Assembly (NCBI RefSeq): GCF_002286985.1
Contig: NZ_NSKC01000011.1
Coordinates: 1 to 64,000, forward strand
From: Halorubrum salipaludis
Lineage (GTDB): Archaea; Halobacteriota; Halobacteria; Halobacteriales; Haloferacaceae
Direction of reading: 5' to 3'
Length of the DNA: 64,000 bases
Below are positions 35,811-44,294 of this stretch, in pieces. The notes beneath the pieces were generated by a model. The model worked only from the letters and a program-made list of their open reading frames with translations. It was not told where the DNA came from and searched no databases. Made by a program: the position numbers and the translations under genes. How positions within the stretch are numbered: position 1 is the stretch's first letter; every line of letters begins with the position of its first letter.

Positions 35811-36401
35811 ATGCGCAATTTGGATGAAACCGACTTAGAAATCCTCTCGTTACTCGCTGATGACGCCCGCCGCCCGTTCAGCGATATTGGCGAGGAGGTC
35901 GACTTGTCGGGGCCAGCCGTGTCTGACCGGGTAAAGCGATTACAGGAAGCTGGCATCATTAACAACTTCACGATTGACGTCAACCGGGCTCATCTCCGAG
36001 CTGGTGTACCGGTATTTATTCAGGCCGAAATCGGCTCAGCGTCGTTGGAGGCCGCCCGCGAGCGGGCTCGAGAGTCAGATGGCGTTGAACACGTCTTCAC
36101 GACCTCCGAAGGAGATCTTTGGTTCTATGCCCGTGTTGAAGCCCAGAACGTACGTCAGTGGGTAGATGGACTCTTTAACGAGATCGATGTAGCAGATTAC
36201 ACCGTCACGCTAATTGACGAGCTTGAATGGACGCCGTCCGTTGATGGCGTCGAATTTGCACTCACCTGTGCTGAATGTAACAATACCGTTGATAATCAAG
36301 GTGAAACGACGAGAATCGACGGAGAGATCTATCACTTCTGTTGTCCGTCCTGTCTCACACGGTTCGACGATCGGTATCAGCGACTCGAAGAGGGAGCGTA
36401 A
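35811..36401 (+). CDS. Lrp/AsnC-type regulator with a C-terminal TRASH domain
   Basis: A 196-residue regulator. Residues 4-60 form the Lrp HTH (LDETDLEILSLLADDARRPF). A central ligand-binding-like domain follows. The C-terminus is a TRASH metal-sensing domain with C153, C156, C177/C178 and C181 (CAEC and FCCPSC). Archaeal copper sensors of this type (CopR/CopT in other archaea) control copA and copper chaperones. Placement between copZ and copA strongly supports the same job. ATG at 35811 is chosen over 35730. Confidence 0.92.
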   Translation: MRNLDETDLEILSLLADDARRPFSDIGEEVDLSGPAVSDRVKRLQEAGIINNFTIDVNRAHLRAGVPVFIQAEIGSASLEAARERARESDGVEHVFTTSEGDLWFYARVEAQNVRQWVDGLFNEIDVADYTVTLIDELEWTPSVDGVEFALTCAECNNTVDNQGETTRIDGEIYHFCCPSCLTRFDDRYQRLEEGA

Positions 36402-36408
36402 CGCTGTC

Positions 36409-36421
36409 TTTGGAATCCAAA
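36409..36421. promoter_or_regulatory. Perfect palindrome TTTGGAATCCAAA upstream of copA
   Basis: Six-base inverted arms around one central base, 75 bases before the copA start and 8 bases after the regulator stop. A plausible binding site for the Lrp-TRASH regulator. Confidence 0.5.
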
Positions 36422-36495
36422 TTTTCCTGCAGTCGAAACCCCGCCTCTCGAAGCAGTAAATCGCCTAAACCTAGACCCCGTATAGTAGAACAAGC

Positions 36496-39102
36496 ATGAC
36501 AAGCCAAACAATCCATCTTGATATCACGGGAATGTCCTGCGCCAACTGTTCGGCGACGATCCAGGACACTCTCGAATCGCTCGACGGGGTATCGGAGGCG
36601 GATGCGAACTTCGCCACCGACGAGGGTTCCGTCACCTACGACCCTGAAGAGGTATCGCTCAAAGAAATCTACGACGCGATCGACGAGGCCGGGTACGGCG
36701 CAGTCTCTGAGACGGTAACGATTGCCATCTCCGATATGACCTGTGCCAACTGCGCCGAGACCAACCAAACCGCTCTTGAAAATATTCCGGGCGTCGTTAA
36801 TGCGGAGGTCAATTACGCAACCGACGAAGCACAGGTCACCTACAATCCTGCGGAAGTATCTATTGGTGCGCTGTACGATGCTATCGAGGAGGCTGGCTAC
36901 TCGCCCGTCCGCGAAGATGGTGCCGACGAAGAGTCGGGCCAGGACGCACGAGATGCCGCCCGTCAAGCCGAAACTCGGAAGCAACTCAGGTTGACCCTCT
37001 TTGGGGCAGTGTTATCGGCACCGTTGCTCTTCTTCCTCATCGACAATTATCTGCTCGGTGGCGCGATCGTCCCTGAAGCCGTCTTCGGTGTGGAACTTGG
37101 CTGGGTTGAGTTCCTCCTCGCCACGCCGGTACAGGCGATCCTCGGCTGGCCGTTCTATAAGAACTCGTACAAGGCGATCGTGAAGAACGGCCGCGCCAAT
37201 ATGGACGTGCTGATTGCGATCGGTTCAACAACGGCCTATCTATACTCTGTGGCAGTCCTTGCTGAACTCATTGCAGGTGGACTTTATTTCGACACGGCAG
37301 CCCTCATCCTCGTGTTCATCACGTTGGGTAACTATCTCGAAGCTCGGTCGAAGGGCCAAGCGGGTGAGGCCCTCCGAAAGCTCCTCGAAATGGAAGCCGA
37401 AACGGCGACCATTGTCCGCGAGGACGGCAGTGAAGAAGAAGTTCCGCTTGAAGAGGTCACAACTGGTGACCGGATGAAAATTCGTCCAGGTGAGAAGATT
37501 CCCACAGACGGTGTCGTTGTCGACGGTCAGTCTGCCGTCGACGAGTCAATGGTCACTGGCGAATCTGTGCCTGTCGAGAAAGAGGAGGGCGATGAGGTCG
37601 TCGGCTCGACGATTAACGAGAACGGCGTCCTTGTCGTGGAGGCGACGAAGGTTGGAGAAGACACGGCCCTCCAACAGATCGTCCAGACAGTCAAGGAGGC
37701 CCAGTCGCGCCAGCCCGACATCCAGAATCTCGCCGACCGCATCTCCGCGTACTTCGTGCCTGCGGTCATCGCGAACGCCCTTCTCTGGGGTGTCGTCTGG
37801 TTCCTGTTCCCCGAGGCTCTCGCTGGCTTCGTCGACTGGCTCCCGCTGTGGGGTCAGGTTGCTGGCGGCCCGGCCCCGGTCGGTGGGACCGTTTCAGTCT
37901 TCGAGTTCGCGATAATTGTCTTCGCGTCCTCGATCCTCATCGCCTGTCCCTGTGCGCTGGGGCTGGCGACGCCCGCAGCGACGATGGTCGGGACGACGAT
38001 TGGTGCCCAGAACGGCGTCCTGTTCAAGGGCGGTGACATCCTCGAACGAGCGAAAGACGTCGATACAGTCGTCTTCGACAAGACGGGCACACTCACCGAA
38101 GGGGAAATGGAACTCACCGACGTGGTCGTCTTTGATAGCGATGGAAATGTGGTGACTGACGGTGGCGAGCCGACCCCAGATGGTGGACAGCTCAGCACCC
38201 GTGAGCGCCTCTCAGAGGATGATGTGCTTCGACTGGCGGCGATAGCTGAAAGCGGCAGCGAACACCCGCTCGCCCGTGCAATCGTCGAAGGGGCCGAAGA
38301 ACGCGGCCTGGACGTGACTGAGCCTGACGACTTCGAGAACGTTCCGGGCCACGGGATCAAAGCAGTCATTGGTGACAGCGAGGTGCTGGTCGGCAACCGC
38401 AAGCTGCTGCGGGACAACGGGATCGACCCCTCTCCCGCTGAGGAGACGATGGAACGCCTCGAGAACGAGGGGAAGACGGCGATGCTGGTCGCCTACGAGG
38501 GGGAGCTCGTGGGTGTGGTCGCCGACGCCGACACAGTGAAGGAAAGCTCCAAGCAGGCTGTCACAGCACTCCAGGAGCGGGGAGTTGACGTGATGATGAT
38601 TACGGGCGACAACGAGCGAACTGCCCGTGCGGTCGCTAAACAGGTGGGTATCGACCCGAAGAACGTCCGCGCAGGAGTCCTTCCTGAGGACAAGTCCAAC
38701 GCGGTCGACAGTATTCAAGACGAGGGCCGGCAGGCGATGATGGTCGGTGACGGCGTCAACGACGCTCCGGCACTCGCGGTCGCACACGTCGGGACAGCAA
38801 TCGGCTCCGGCACCGACGTCGCCATCGAAGCTGCAGACGTCACGCTGATGCGAGACGACCCGCTCGACGTGGTAAAGGCGATCCGAATCTCAGACGCGAC
38901 ACTCCAGAAGATCAAACAGAACCTCGTGTGGGCGCTCGGTTACAACACGGCGATGATTCCGTTAGCGTCGCTCGGCCTCCTCCAGCCCGTGCTCGCTGCA
39001 GCAGCAATGGCGTTCTCGTCGGTGTCGGTGCTGACGAACAGTCTCCTGTTCCGGCGGTACACCCCCGATCACGACTACAAGCTCTTCGGATTTCTTCGCT
39101 AA
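36496..39102 (+). CDS. copA: CopA, Cu(I)-exporting P1B-1 ATPase
   Basis: An 868-residue pump with two N-terminal HMA domains (CANC at 15-18 and 83-86), membrane motif [13 protein letters not shown] near residue 484, [12 protein letters not shown] near 527, SEHPLARAI and [16 protein letters not shown]. The last membrane helices carry NLVWALGYN and [17 protein letters not shown], the Asn, Tyr, Met and Ser ligands of Cu(I)-ATPases. It exports cytoplasmic Cu(I). Regulator and chaperone genes lie directly upstream. The second HMA has NQTALENI after the CANC, as in other haloarchaeal CopA proteins. Confidence 0.96.
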   Translation: MTSQTIHLDITGMSCANCSATIQDTLESLDGVSEADANFATDEGSVTYDPEEVSLKEIYDAIDEAGYGAVSETVTIAISDMTCANCAETNQTALENIPGVVNAEVNYATDEAQVTYNPAEVSIGALYDAIEEAGYSPVREDGADEESGQDARDAARQAETRKQLRLTLFGAVLSAPLLFFLIDNYLLGGAIVPEAVFGVELGWVEFLLATPVQAILGWPFYKNSYKAIVKNGRANMDVLIAIGSTTAYLYSVAVLAELIAGGLYFDTAALILVFITLGNYLEARSKGQAGEALRKLLEMEAETATIVREDGSEEEVPLEEVTTGDRMKIRPGEKIPTDGVVVDGQSAVDESMVTGESVPVEKEEGDEVVGSTINENGVLVVEATKVGEDTALQQIVQTVKEAQSRQPDIQNLADRISAYFVPAVIANALLWGVVWFLFPEALAGFVDWLPLWGQVAGGPAPVGGTVSVFEFAIIVFASSILIACPCALGLATPAATMVGTTIGAQNGVLFKGGDILERAKDVDTVVFDKTGTLTEGEMELTDVVVFDSDGNVVTDGGEPTPDGGQLSTRERLSEDDVLRLAAIAESGSEHPLARAIVEGAEERGLDVTEPDDFENVPGHGIKAVIGDSEVLVGNRKLLRDNGIDPSPAEETMERLENEGKTAMLVAYEGELVGVVADADTVKESSKQAVTALQERGVDVMMITGDNERTARAVAKQVGIDPKNVRAGVLPEDKSNAVDSIQDEGRQAMMVGDGVNDAPALAVAHVGTAIGSGTDVAIEAADVTLMRDDPLDVVKAIRISDATLQKIKQNLVWALGYNTAMIPLASLGLLQPVLAAAAMAFSSVSVLTNSLLFRRYTPDHDYKLFGFLR

Positions 39103-39119
39103 CCGTCACCTCTAGATCA

Positions 39120-39344
39120 ATGTCGAATATTTCCCGGCACACGGTTCGAAGGTACCTCGTCGAGACAGCCAGTAGCGAACCGACATACCTCCGGGCTCGC
39201 GAGATTGCCAGCGACCTCGACGGATCTCCCAAGGCAGTCGCGCAGTACCTCAGCCAGCTCCAGGACGAACTCACAATCGTTTCACTCGAACAGTGGGGGC
39301 GCTCGAAAAGCACGACGTGGCGATTGGAGGTGAACGGGTCGTGA
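39120..39344 (+). CDS. Small HTH-like haloarchaeal protein
   Basis: A 74-residue basic protein: SRHTVRRYLVETASSEPTYLRAREIASDLDG then PKAVAQYLSQLQ, a small winged-helix fold. It resembles a haloarchaeal family I recall as DUF7123. It lies 17 bases after copA. Its TGA overlaps the GTG start of the next gene. Confidence 0.75.
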   Translation: MSNISRHTVRRYLVETASSEPTYLRAREIASDLDGSPKAVAQYLSQLQDELTIVSLEQWGRSKSTTWRLEVNGS

Positions 39345-40342
39345 GTACTGTCACCCGCCGCGTCGAGACTGTCCTTCCGGAGACCGGCTCACGCGAGTGG
39401 TGGGCGCTGTACCTGCTGGCCCCGCTCGTCCTTCTCGGTGGGGGCATCCTCGTGTTTCCGACGTTGGTCTACGACCGGTTCATCTGGCAGTATCTCTGGG
39501 GACCAGTCGTCGCCGATGCGGCCGGTCAGCCAGTCACGCACGAGGGGATTCGTGCTGTCCAGGGCTACAACGCGGTGAACACGGTAATCTACCTCGCGGC
39601 AGTCGTATACAGCCTCCCCGGACTACGTGCGTATCTCGACCAACTCGACGTCACGTTCGACGCACGACTGGCCTACGGGTTCGCTCCGATCATCATCGCA
39701 GGTGGGGCGATGCGCGCCCTCGAGGATCTCGGGCTGCTCGGGGACTACGCGGTGTGGTTCATCACGCCATCGATTTACATCGTCGTCACCGCTGTCACCA
39801 TCCTCGCGCTCGGTGTCGGTGCACTCTTGCGTGACCAAAATATCGGATCTATCCCGCTAACAGTCGGGCTCGTCGGGTCGGTGTGGGCTGTCGGGGCCGT
39901 CTGGTGGGCTGTTTGGCACGGCCTCTCGACATCGACCCCACTCCGCCTATGGGTTCCTGTCGCGACGACGGGGATAGCGCTCGGCGTAACCGCACTCTAC
40001 TACTGGGGCACGAGTTTCGCCAATATCACCCACCTTCGACACCCGCTAATTCTGCTGGCCGTTTTCGGCCAGTTGTGGGACGCTGCGCAGAATCTCATCG
40101 GTGTGACGTTCCTCGGCTACTCCCCAAAGCTGGTCGTGACGAATCTCGTGTACCAGGCGACTGGATTCTCCGGATCGACGTTCGTGCTGAAACTCGTCGT
40201 GACTGTCGGCATCGTGTGGTATCTCGCCGATGCGAAAGAGGAGATGAATCACACGTGGTGGTGGCTTATGACGTTCTTCATCGGAGCGATCGGACTCCCG
40301 ATGGGCGTTCGTGGGTCACTTCGGATGCTGTTGGGAGCTTAA
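39341..40342 (+). CDS. DUF63-family polytopic membrane protein
   Basis: A 333-residue protein with about nine membrane helices, matching archaeal DUF63 (IWQYLWGPVVADA, GFAPIIIAGGAMRALED, FGQLWDAAQNLIGV). The GTG at 39341 overlaps the stop of the HTH gene. The family is broadly conserved in Euryarchaeota with no established function. Its presence in the copper cluster may be incidental. Confidence 0.85.
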   Translation: MSTVTRRVETVLPETGSREWWALYLLAPLVLLGGGILVFPTLVYDRFIWQYLWGPVVADAAGQPVTHEGIRAVQGYNAVNTVIYLAAVVYSLPGLRAYLDQLDVTFDARLAYGFAPIIIAGGAMRALEDLGLLGDYAVWFITPSIYIVVTAVTILALGVGALLRDQNIGSIPLTVGLVGSVWAVGAVWWAVWHGLSTSTPLRLWVPVATTGIALGVTALYYWGTSFANITHLRHPLILLAVFGQLWDAAQNLIGVTFLGYSPKLVVTNLVYQATGFSGSTFVLKLVVTVGIVWYLADAKEEMNHTWWWLMTFFIGAIGLPMGVRGSLRMLLGA

Positions 40343-40370
40343 CGATGGCCTCAAAGATTGGCAAAAACCG

Positions 40371-40484
40371 ATGACTCGAACGTCCAAAATTGCGGTAATA
40401 GGTGGAGGGATGGCCGGGCTTGCAGCAGCTGCTGGATTCGACGAGTCGTCCGCCCGAGAGTGTTGGTGTAGTGTGTCATTGTGA
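40371..40484 (+). pseudogene. N-terminal remnant of an FAD/NAD(P)-dependent oxidoreductase
   Basis: Starts MTRTSKIAVIGGGMAGLAAA, a clear Rossmann dinucleotide-binding start with GxGxxG, then runs into unrelated sequence and stops after 37 residues. It lies 29 bases after the DUF63 gene. The rest of the enzyme has been lost by deletion; the junction is near 40436. Confidence 0.7.
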
Positions 40485-40542
40485 TCGTTGAGTCAGTAAG
40501 TCGAATATCTATCGTGTCAGACGAGGATCCGAACAGGGATCG

Positions 40543-40860
40543 TTAGCAGCCGTACCCCTGTCCGTTCATCCCCGTCGCGGTGTGATTGTCGTCCGCCATA
40601 TCTTGGGCCATCTCGTCGACGGTCACGCCCATGTGCGCTTCCATCTCGTCAACGGCATTCGGGCCCATGTAGTCGGTCATGTGACCTTCCATCCAGGCCG
40701 CCCAGTCTGCTGCACTACCATCGGCTGGCGTCCCTTCAGCTGCCGTCTCGTTCCCCTGGATCGGTTCGTCACCGTGTGCGCTAACTACCGGGGCGGCAAA
40801 CGCGAGTCCGACAATCGCGAGCACCACGAGCAGCCATCGTCCGAGGTTTCGGTTGGTCAT
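40543..40860 (-). CDS. Secreted Met/His-rich small protein
   Basis: A 105-residue protein with a Sec-type signal (LGRWLLVVLAIVGLAFAAPVVSAHG) and an acidic mature part containing MEGHMTDYM, MEAHMGVTVDEMAQDM and GMNGQGYGC. The mature part has about eight Met, several His and one Cys, a composition typical of periplasmic copper binders. ATG at 40860 is used. It is probably an extracytoplasmic copper or silver sponge or chaperone (inference from composition and context). Confidence 0.75.
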   Translation of the reverse strand: MTNRNLGRWLLVVLAIVGLAFAAPVVSAHGDEPIQGNETAAEGTPADGSAADWAAWMEGHMTDYMGPNAVDEMEAHMGVTVDEMAQDMADDNHTATGMNGQGYGC

Positions 40861-41132
40861 TGTTTTTCGCCTCAAGTAGTCATACGGTGGGTTCGGAGTT
40901 ATCTTCGTGGGAGTGAACTCAAACAGGAGAGCGTTCAAGAACGTCTATAACGCCATCTAAACGTTTTCTACTGACGGGATCGTTCATACCTGCCGAATTC
41001 GAAAGGATCAGAGGAATGGTGAGAGCAAAGGGGATCCGTCGAGACTGTTCACCTCATTGCGGCGATCCAGACAATAACCACGGTTCAGGCGGCGAGGGAG
41101 GCTCGGGTATTGCTGACCACGAACGAGATGGA

Positions 41133-41837
41133 TCAGTTCCCTCGGAACTGGTGATACTGCCTCGTGAGTGCCTGACGATGGTAGAGGATTCCAATTGTCA
41201 TGAGGAACAGAACGGTCGCAATTTCGTAGCCATACGCACCAAGCAATAACATCGTTGAAGAACCACTCAGTCCGCCTGCAAGTAGTACGGCAAACAACGG
41301 GCTAACGCAGGCAGGGCACGCCACAATCCCGACTATTCCTCCGACTGCCGACTGCGAGAAATCAAGCAATGCATCATAGACGAGATACGCCAGCGCGAAC
41401 AGGCCAACCGCTTGGTAAGGAATGAGCGAGACCGTGATCAGGTCACCTGTATAGACGAAGACCGGACTCCATCCCAAAGATCGACCCCACGTTATTCCGA
41501 AGCCGCTTGGTCCAGTGAGCTGCCCGAAATGAGAGGTGCTCGGTCCAAGTAATCCTGAAAAATAAAACATCACGATGAGATATAGAGCAACGACAAGTGC
41601 GGCACCAATACGATACACTCGACGTTTCGTTACAGGTCGAGTGTGCCAGATCACCCAGACTGAGGCGGTGAACCAAATAAATGGAAGGACGAAATGGGTC
41701 CACCGGCTCCCCATATCTCCTGTGAAATATGCGTACACCAACCCGGCGATCAACTGTGCGGCGAGGAGGAGATTGAGCCACGTGCTTGACTTGAGAACCC
41801 GGCTAATGCGATCAGTTTCGAGTGTTGCTTGTGACAT
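41133..41837 (-). CDS. Polytopic membrane protein with a CPACVSP motif
   Basis: A 234-residue protein with six to seven membrane helices. VGIVACPACVSPLFAVLL puts a CxxC pair at the start of a late helix. It lies 34 bases after the membrane-HTH gene in the same direction, so the two probably share a transcript. No characterised family recognised. A metal or thiol-redox function is suggested by the Cys pair and setting. Confidence 0.7.
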   Translation of the reverse strand: MSQATLETDRISRVLKSSTWLNLLLAAQLIAGLVYAYFTGDMGSRWTHFVLPFIWFTASVWVIWHTRPVTKRRVYRIGAALVVALYLIVMFYFSGLLGPSTSHFGQLTGPSGFGITWGRSLGWSPVFVYTGDLITVSLIPYQAVGLFALAYLVYDALLDFSQSAVGGIVGIVACPACVSPLFAVLLAGGLSGSSTMLLLGAYGYEIATVLFLMTIGILYHRQALTRQYHQFRGN

Positions 41838-41870
41838 GATGGGTAGTGTTAGTATGAATTTCTACGTCTG

Positions 41871-42452
41871 TTAGTTCTGCAGGTCATCACTCGGATACAC
41901 GCGGTAGGTTCGACCCTGTCGTTCCCGATACAGCAGCCCGCGCTCCTCGAGTGAACTCACGGTCTGGCTCACTTTACTCTTTGAGAACTCAGATCGATCC
42001 CGAAGTTCGATCTGCGTGATTCCAGGCGAGTTCAGGACGGGTTCAAGGACGCGTCGTTCATCATCCGGTAAGAGATCGAGAACGCGCGCTTGCGGATCCG
42101 ATTCAGGATTGATAGGCGTCGCCGGCGAGGCGTCATCGTCTATCGATGTAGGCGTTGCCTCCGATACCTGATCGGGGTCGATGTGATCCGCTGAGTCGGT
42201 TGTCGAATCGATGAGATTCCCTCGAACCACGTAATAGATGCCACCGATACTGCCTGCGACCAGAAGGGTTCCAACCACGTACCAGAGAGGATCTGGACCG
42301 TGAATCGCCCCCATAGACGAGTCCATCATCGGCCCCATCGACTGCTCGATAGCGCGACGCTGTTGATAGGCCCGCCAACTGAGTAGTCCGCCAGCCAAGA
42401 GGACGAACCCAAGGAGCACACCAACGACGGTATCCGCTGGACGTTGGTTCAT
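41871..42452 (-). CDS. Membrane-anchored winged-helix regulator
   Basis: A 193-residue protein. Two membrane helices (residues about 8-28 and 55-75) enclose a short Met-rich loop (RRAIEQSMGPMMDSSMG). After an acidic linker the last 65 residues form a winged helix (LPDDERRVLEPVLNSPGITQIELRDRSEFSKSKVSQTVSSLEERGLL). The loop would face outside and could sense copper through Met residues while the HTH binds DNA inside, a one-component membrane sensor (inference). Pairs with the gene at 41133. Confidence 0.82.
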   Translation of the reverse strand: MNQRPADTVVGVLLGFVLLAGGLLSWRAYQQRRAIEQSMGPMMDSSMGAIHGPDPLWYVVGTLLVAGSIGGIYYVVRGNLIDSTTDSADHIDPDQVSEATPTSIDDDASPATPINPESDPQARVLDLLPDDERRVLEPVLNSPGITQIELRDRSEFSKSKVSQTVSSLEERGLLYRERQGRTYRVYPSDDLQN

Positions 42453-42577
42453 ATGACATCCCCTTGTTTCGATATCTGACTGCTCATACAATCAATTTTG
42501 GCGCGACAGGTGTGACAATTGCGGATTGAAGGTGCGATGATGAAGTGCTTCACAGCGGATGAACCACAGTACATCTA

Positions 42578-43966
42578 TCAGTGATCGTGATCGTGGTTTG
42601 TTATCTGCGGGCTTTGATCAGCAAATTCCGTGGGCTCTTCCTCGAATGCCCGCTTACAGGTCTTCGAGCAAAAATAGTACGTCATCCCATCATTGGACGC
42701 ACTCGGCCCCTCATCGTCGGTTCGCATGCCACACACCGGATCACGATACTGACCTGGTGCGCCGATTCCACGTCGGTAGACATACAGGAGGAACCCGGAG
42801 AGCGCGAAGGCGATAATATTGAGGTAGAACGTGTAGTTGAGCTCGAAGTACGTCTGTTCGGTCGCCGTCTCGCCACCGGCCAGATCTGGTACGATGCCGA
42901 GGGCGTCGAACAGCAACTCCATGAGGAAGCCAGTGAACGCCATCGTCACGAAGAAGACGCCAAGGATGTACAGCATGATCTTCCAGCCGTAGTACTTCCG
43001 GTAGACGTTCAGCACGGGCACGGTGATGAGGTCGGCGTAGACGAACGCGATGATCCCGGCGAAGCTGACGCCACCGCCCCACAGCGCGACGGCGAACGGG
43101 ACGTTGCCCATACTGCCGACGAAACTGAGGACGGCGATGATGACGCCCATGACGGCGTTCTCGGCAGTCACGAGCAGGCCGTCGCCCTGAATGAACAGCG
43201 TGTTCCACACCCACTGCGGGACGAAGACGATGACGAACCCAGAAATAAGGAAGCCGGCGACGATGTCTTTCCAGATCATCGACCACTCCTTGCGGTACTG
43301 ATTCCCGACCTTGTACCAGCCACCCCACGACAGCAACTCGTCACGCCACCCGCCGCTACTCGACGTCTCCTGGCGATAGGTCTCCATACAGCCCTCCGAG
43401 CAGAATTTGAGCGTCTCACCGCCGTCGGTCGTGAGCGTGTACTCGTCTTTCCCCTCCATCCCGCAGGTGGGATCTTCCGTGACGCCCGCCTGGCGGTCGC
43501 GCTCGTTGAGCTTCTCGCGGACTTCGTTAAACAGGTTTTCGGGAAGCGTAAGGTGGACGATGGCGGCCATGACGGCGATGAGAATCAGGCCGCCGAGCAG
43601 TTCCGCGACGAGGAACTCCCAGCCAAGCAGGATGAGAATCATCAGCCCTAGTTCGACGATGAGGTTCGTCGACGCGAACATGAACGCGAGGAAGTTCACC
43701 GCGTGCGCCCCCTTCTTGAACAGGCCCTTCCCGATGGCGACGGCGCCGAAACTACAGCCACTGCTTGCTGCTCCGAACACAGTCGCCTTGGTAAGTCCAG
43801 TTAGATCGCCCTCACCCAGCACCTGTGCCATCCGCTCCTTCGAGACGTAGACCTGGACCAGACTCGTAATCGTGAGGCCCATGATGATCGCCCACGCCGC
43901 CGTCCAGAGAAATCCGACACCGATACGAAGGGATTCAAGAACTCCGTCGATTATCGTCGCCTGCAT
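42578..43966 (-). CDS. DUF318/SO_0444-type permease with two inserted YHS/TRASH domains
   Basis: A 462-residue permease in two halves. The first half has SSGCSFGAVAIGKGLFKKGAH, the second SMGNVPFAVALWGGGVSFAG. Between the halves is a metal-binding domain (DPTCGMEG, then FCSEGC, about residues 163-195), and a second one lies near the C-terminus (DPVCGMRT, then FCSKTC, about 408-445), followed by a DHDH tail. The family is linked to Cu/Zn efflux in bacteria. The domains probably gather metal for, or gate, the permease. Confidence 0.85.
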   Translation of the reverse strand: MQATIIDGVLESLRIGVGFLWTAAWAIIMGLTITSLVQVYVSKERMAQVLGEGDLTGLTKATVFGAASSGCSFGAVAIGKGLFKKGAHAVNFLAFMFASTNLIVELGLMILILLGWEFLVAELLGGLILIAVMAAIVHLTLPENLFNEVREKLNERDRQAGVTEDPTCGMEGKDEYTLTTDGGETLKFCSEGCMETYRQETSSSGGWRDELLSWGGWYKVGNQYRKEWSMIWKDIVAGFLISGFVIVFVPQWVWNTLFIQGDGLLVTAENAVMGVIIAVLSFVGSMGNVPFAVALWGGGVSFAGIIAFVYADLITVPVLNVYRKYYGWKIMLYILGVFFVTMAFTGFLMELLFDALGIVPDLAGGETATEQTYFELNYTFYLNIIAFALSGFLLYVYRRGIGAPGQYRDPVCGMRTDDEGPSASNDGMTYYFCSKTCKRAFEEEPTEFADQSPQITNHDHDH

Positions 43967-44294
43967 AGGTGTATCATTGTAGGGATCATCTATTGCGGTT
44001 TTGATTAGAATATACTGCCTATGAGGGTATCAGTACTATGGCATCGTAACCGTCGGCCATAGATGATCTATCGTGAAGAGGGGAAAACATTGCAAACCTC
44101 CACAAGCTCCACGGAATCCGACTTCAGATTCAAAAGGGGGATCTGATTAAATCACGCCGACGTATTAGAGGCTAATGGGACCAGTAGAGACCGATGATAT
44201 CCCAAATGAGGGGAACACCACCTGGAAGAACAGCCTTCGCCGGCCTGCTCGGTTGTCCAGTACGGTAACTGTCACATCCACTTCCTAATTTACG
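43967..44294. other. Divergent intergenic region, no gene
   Basis: Holds TTTTGATTAGAATATAC near 44000, AT-rich enough to be the permease promoter, and TTCAGATTCAAAA at 44123-44135, similar to the motifs near the copper genes. Otherwise nothing recognised. Confidence 0.45.
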
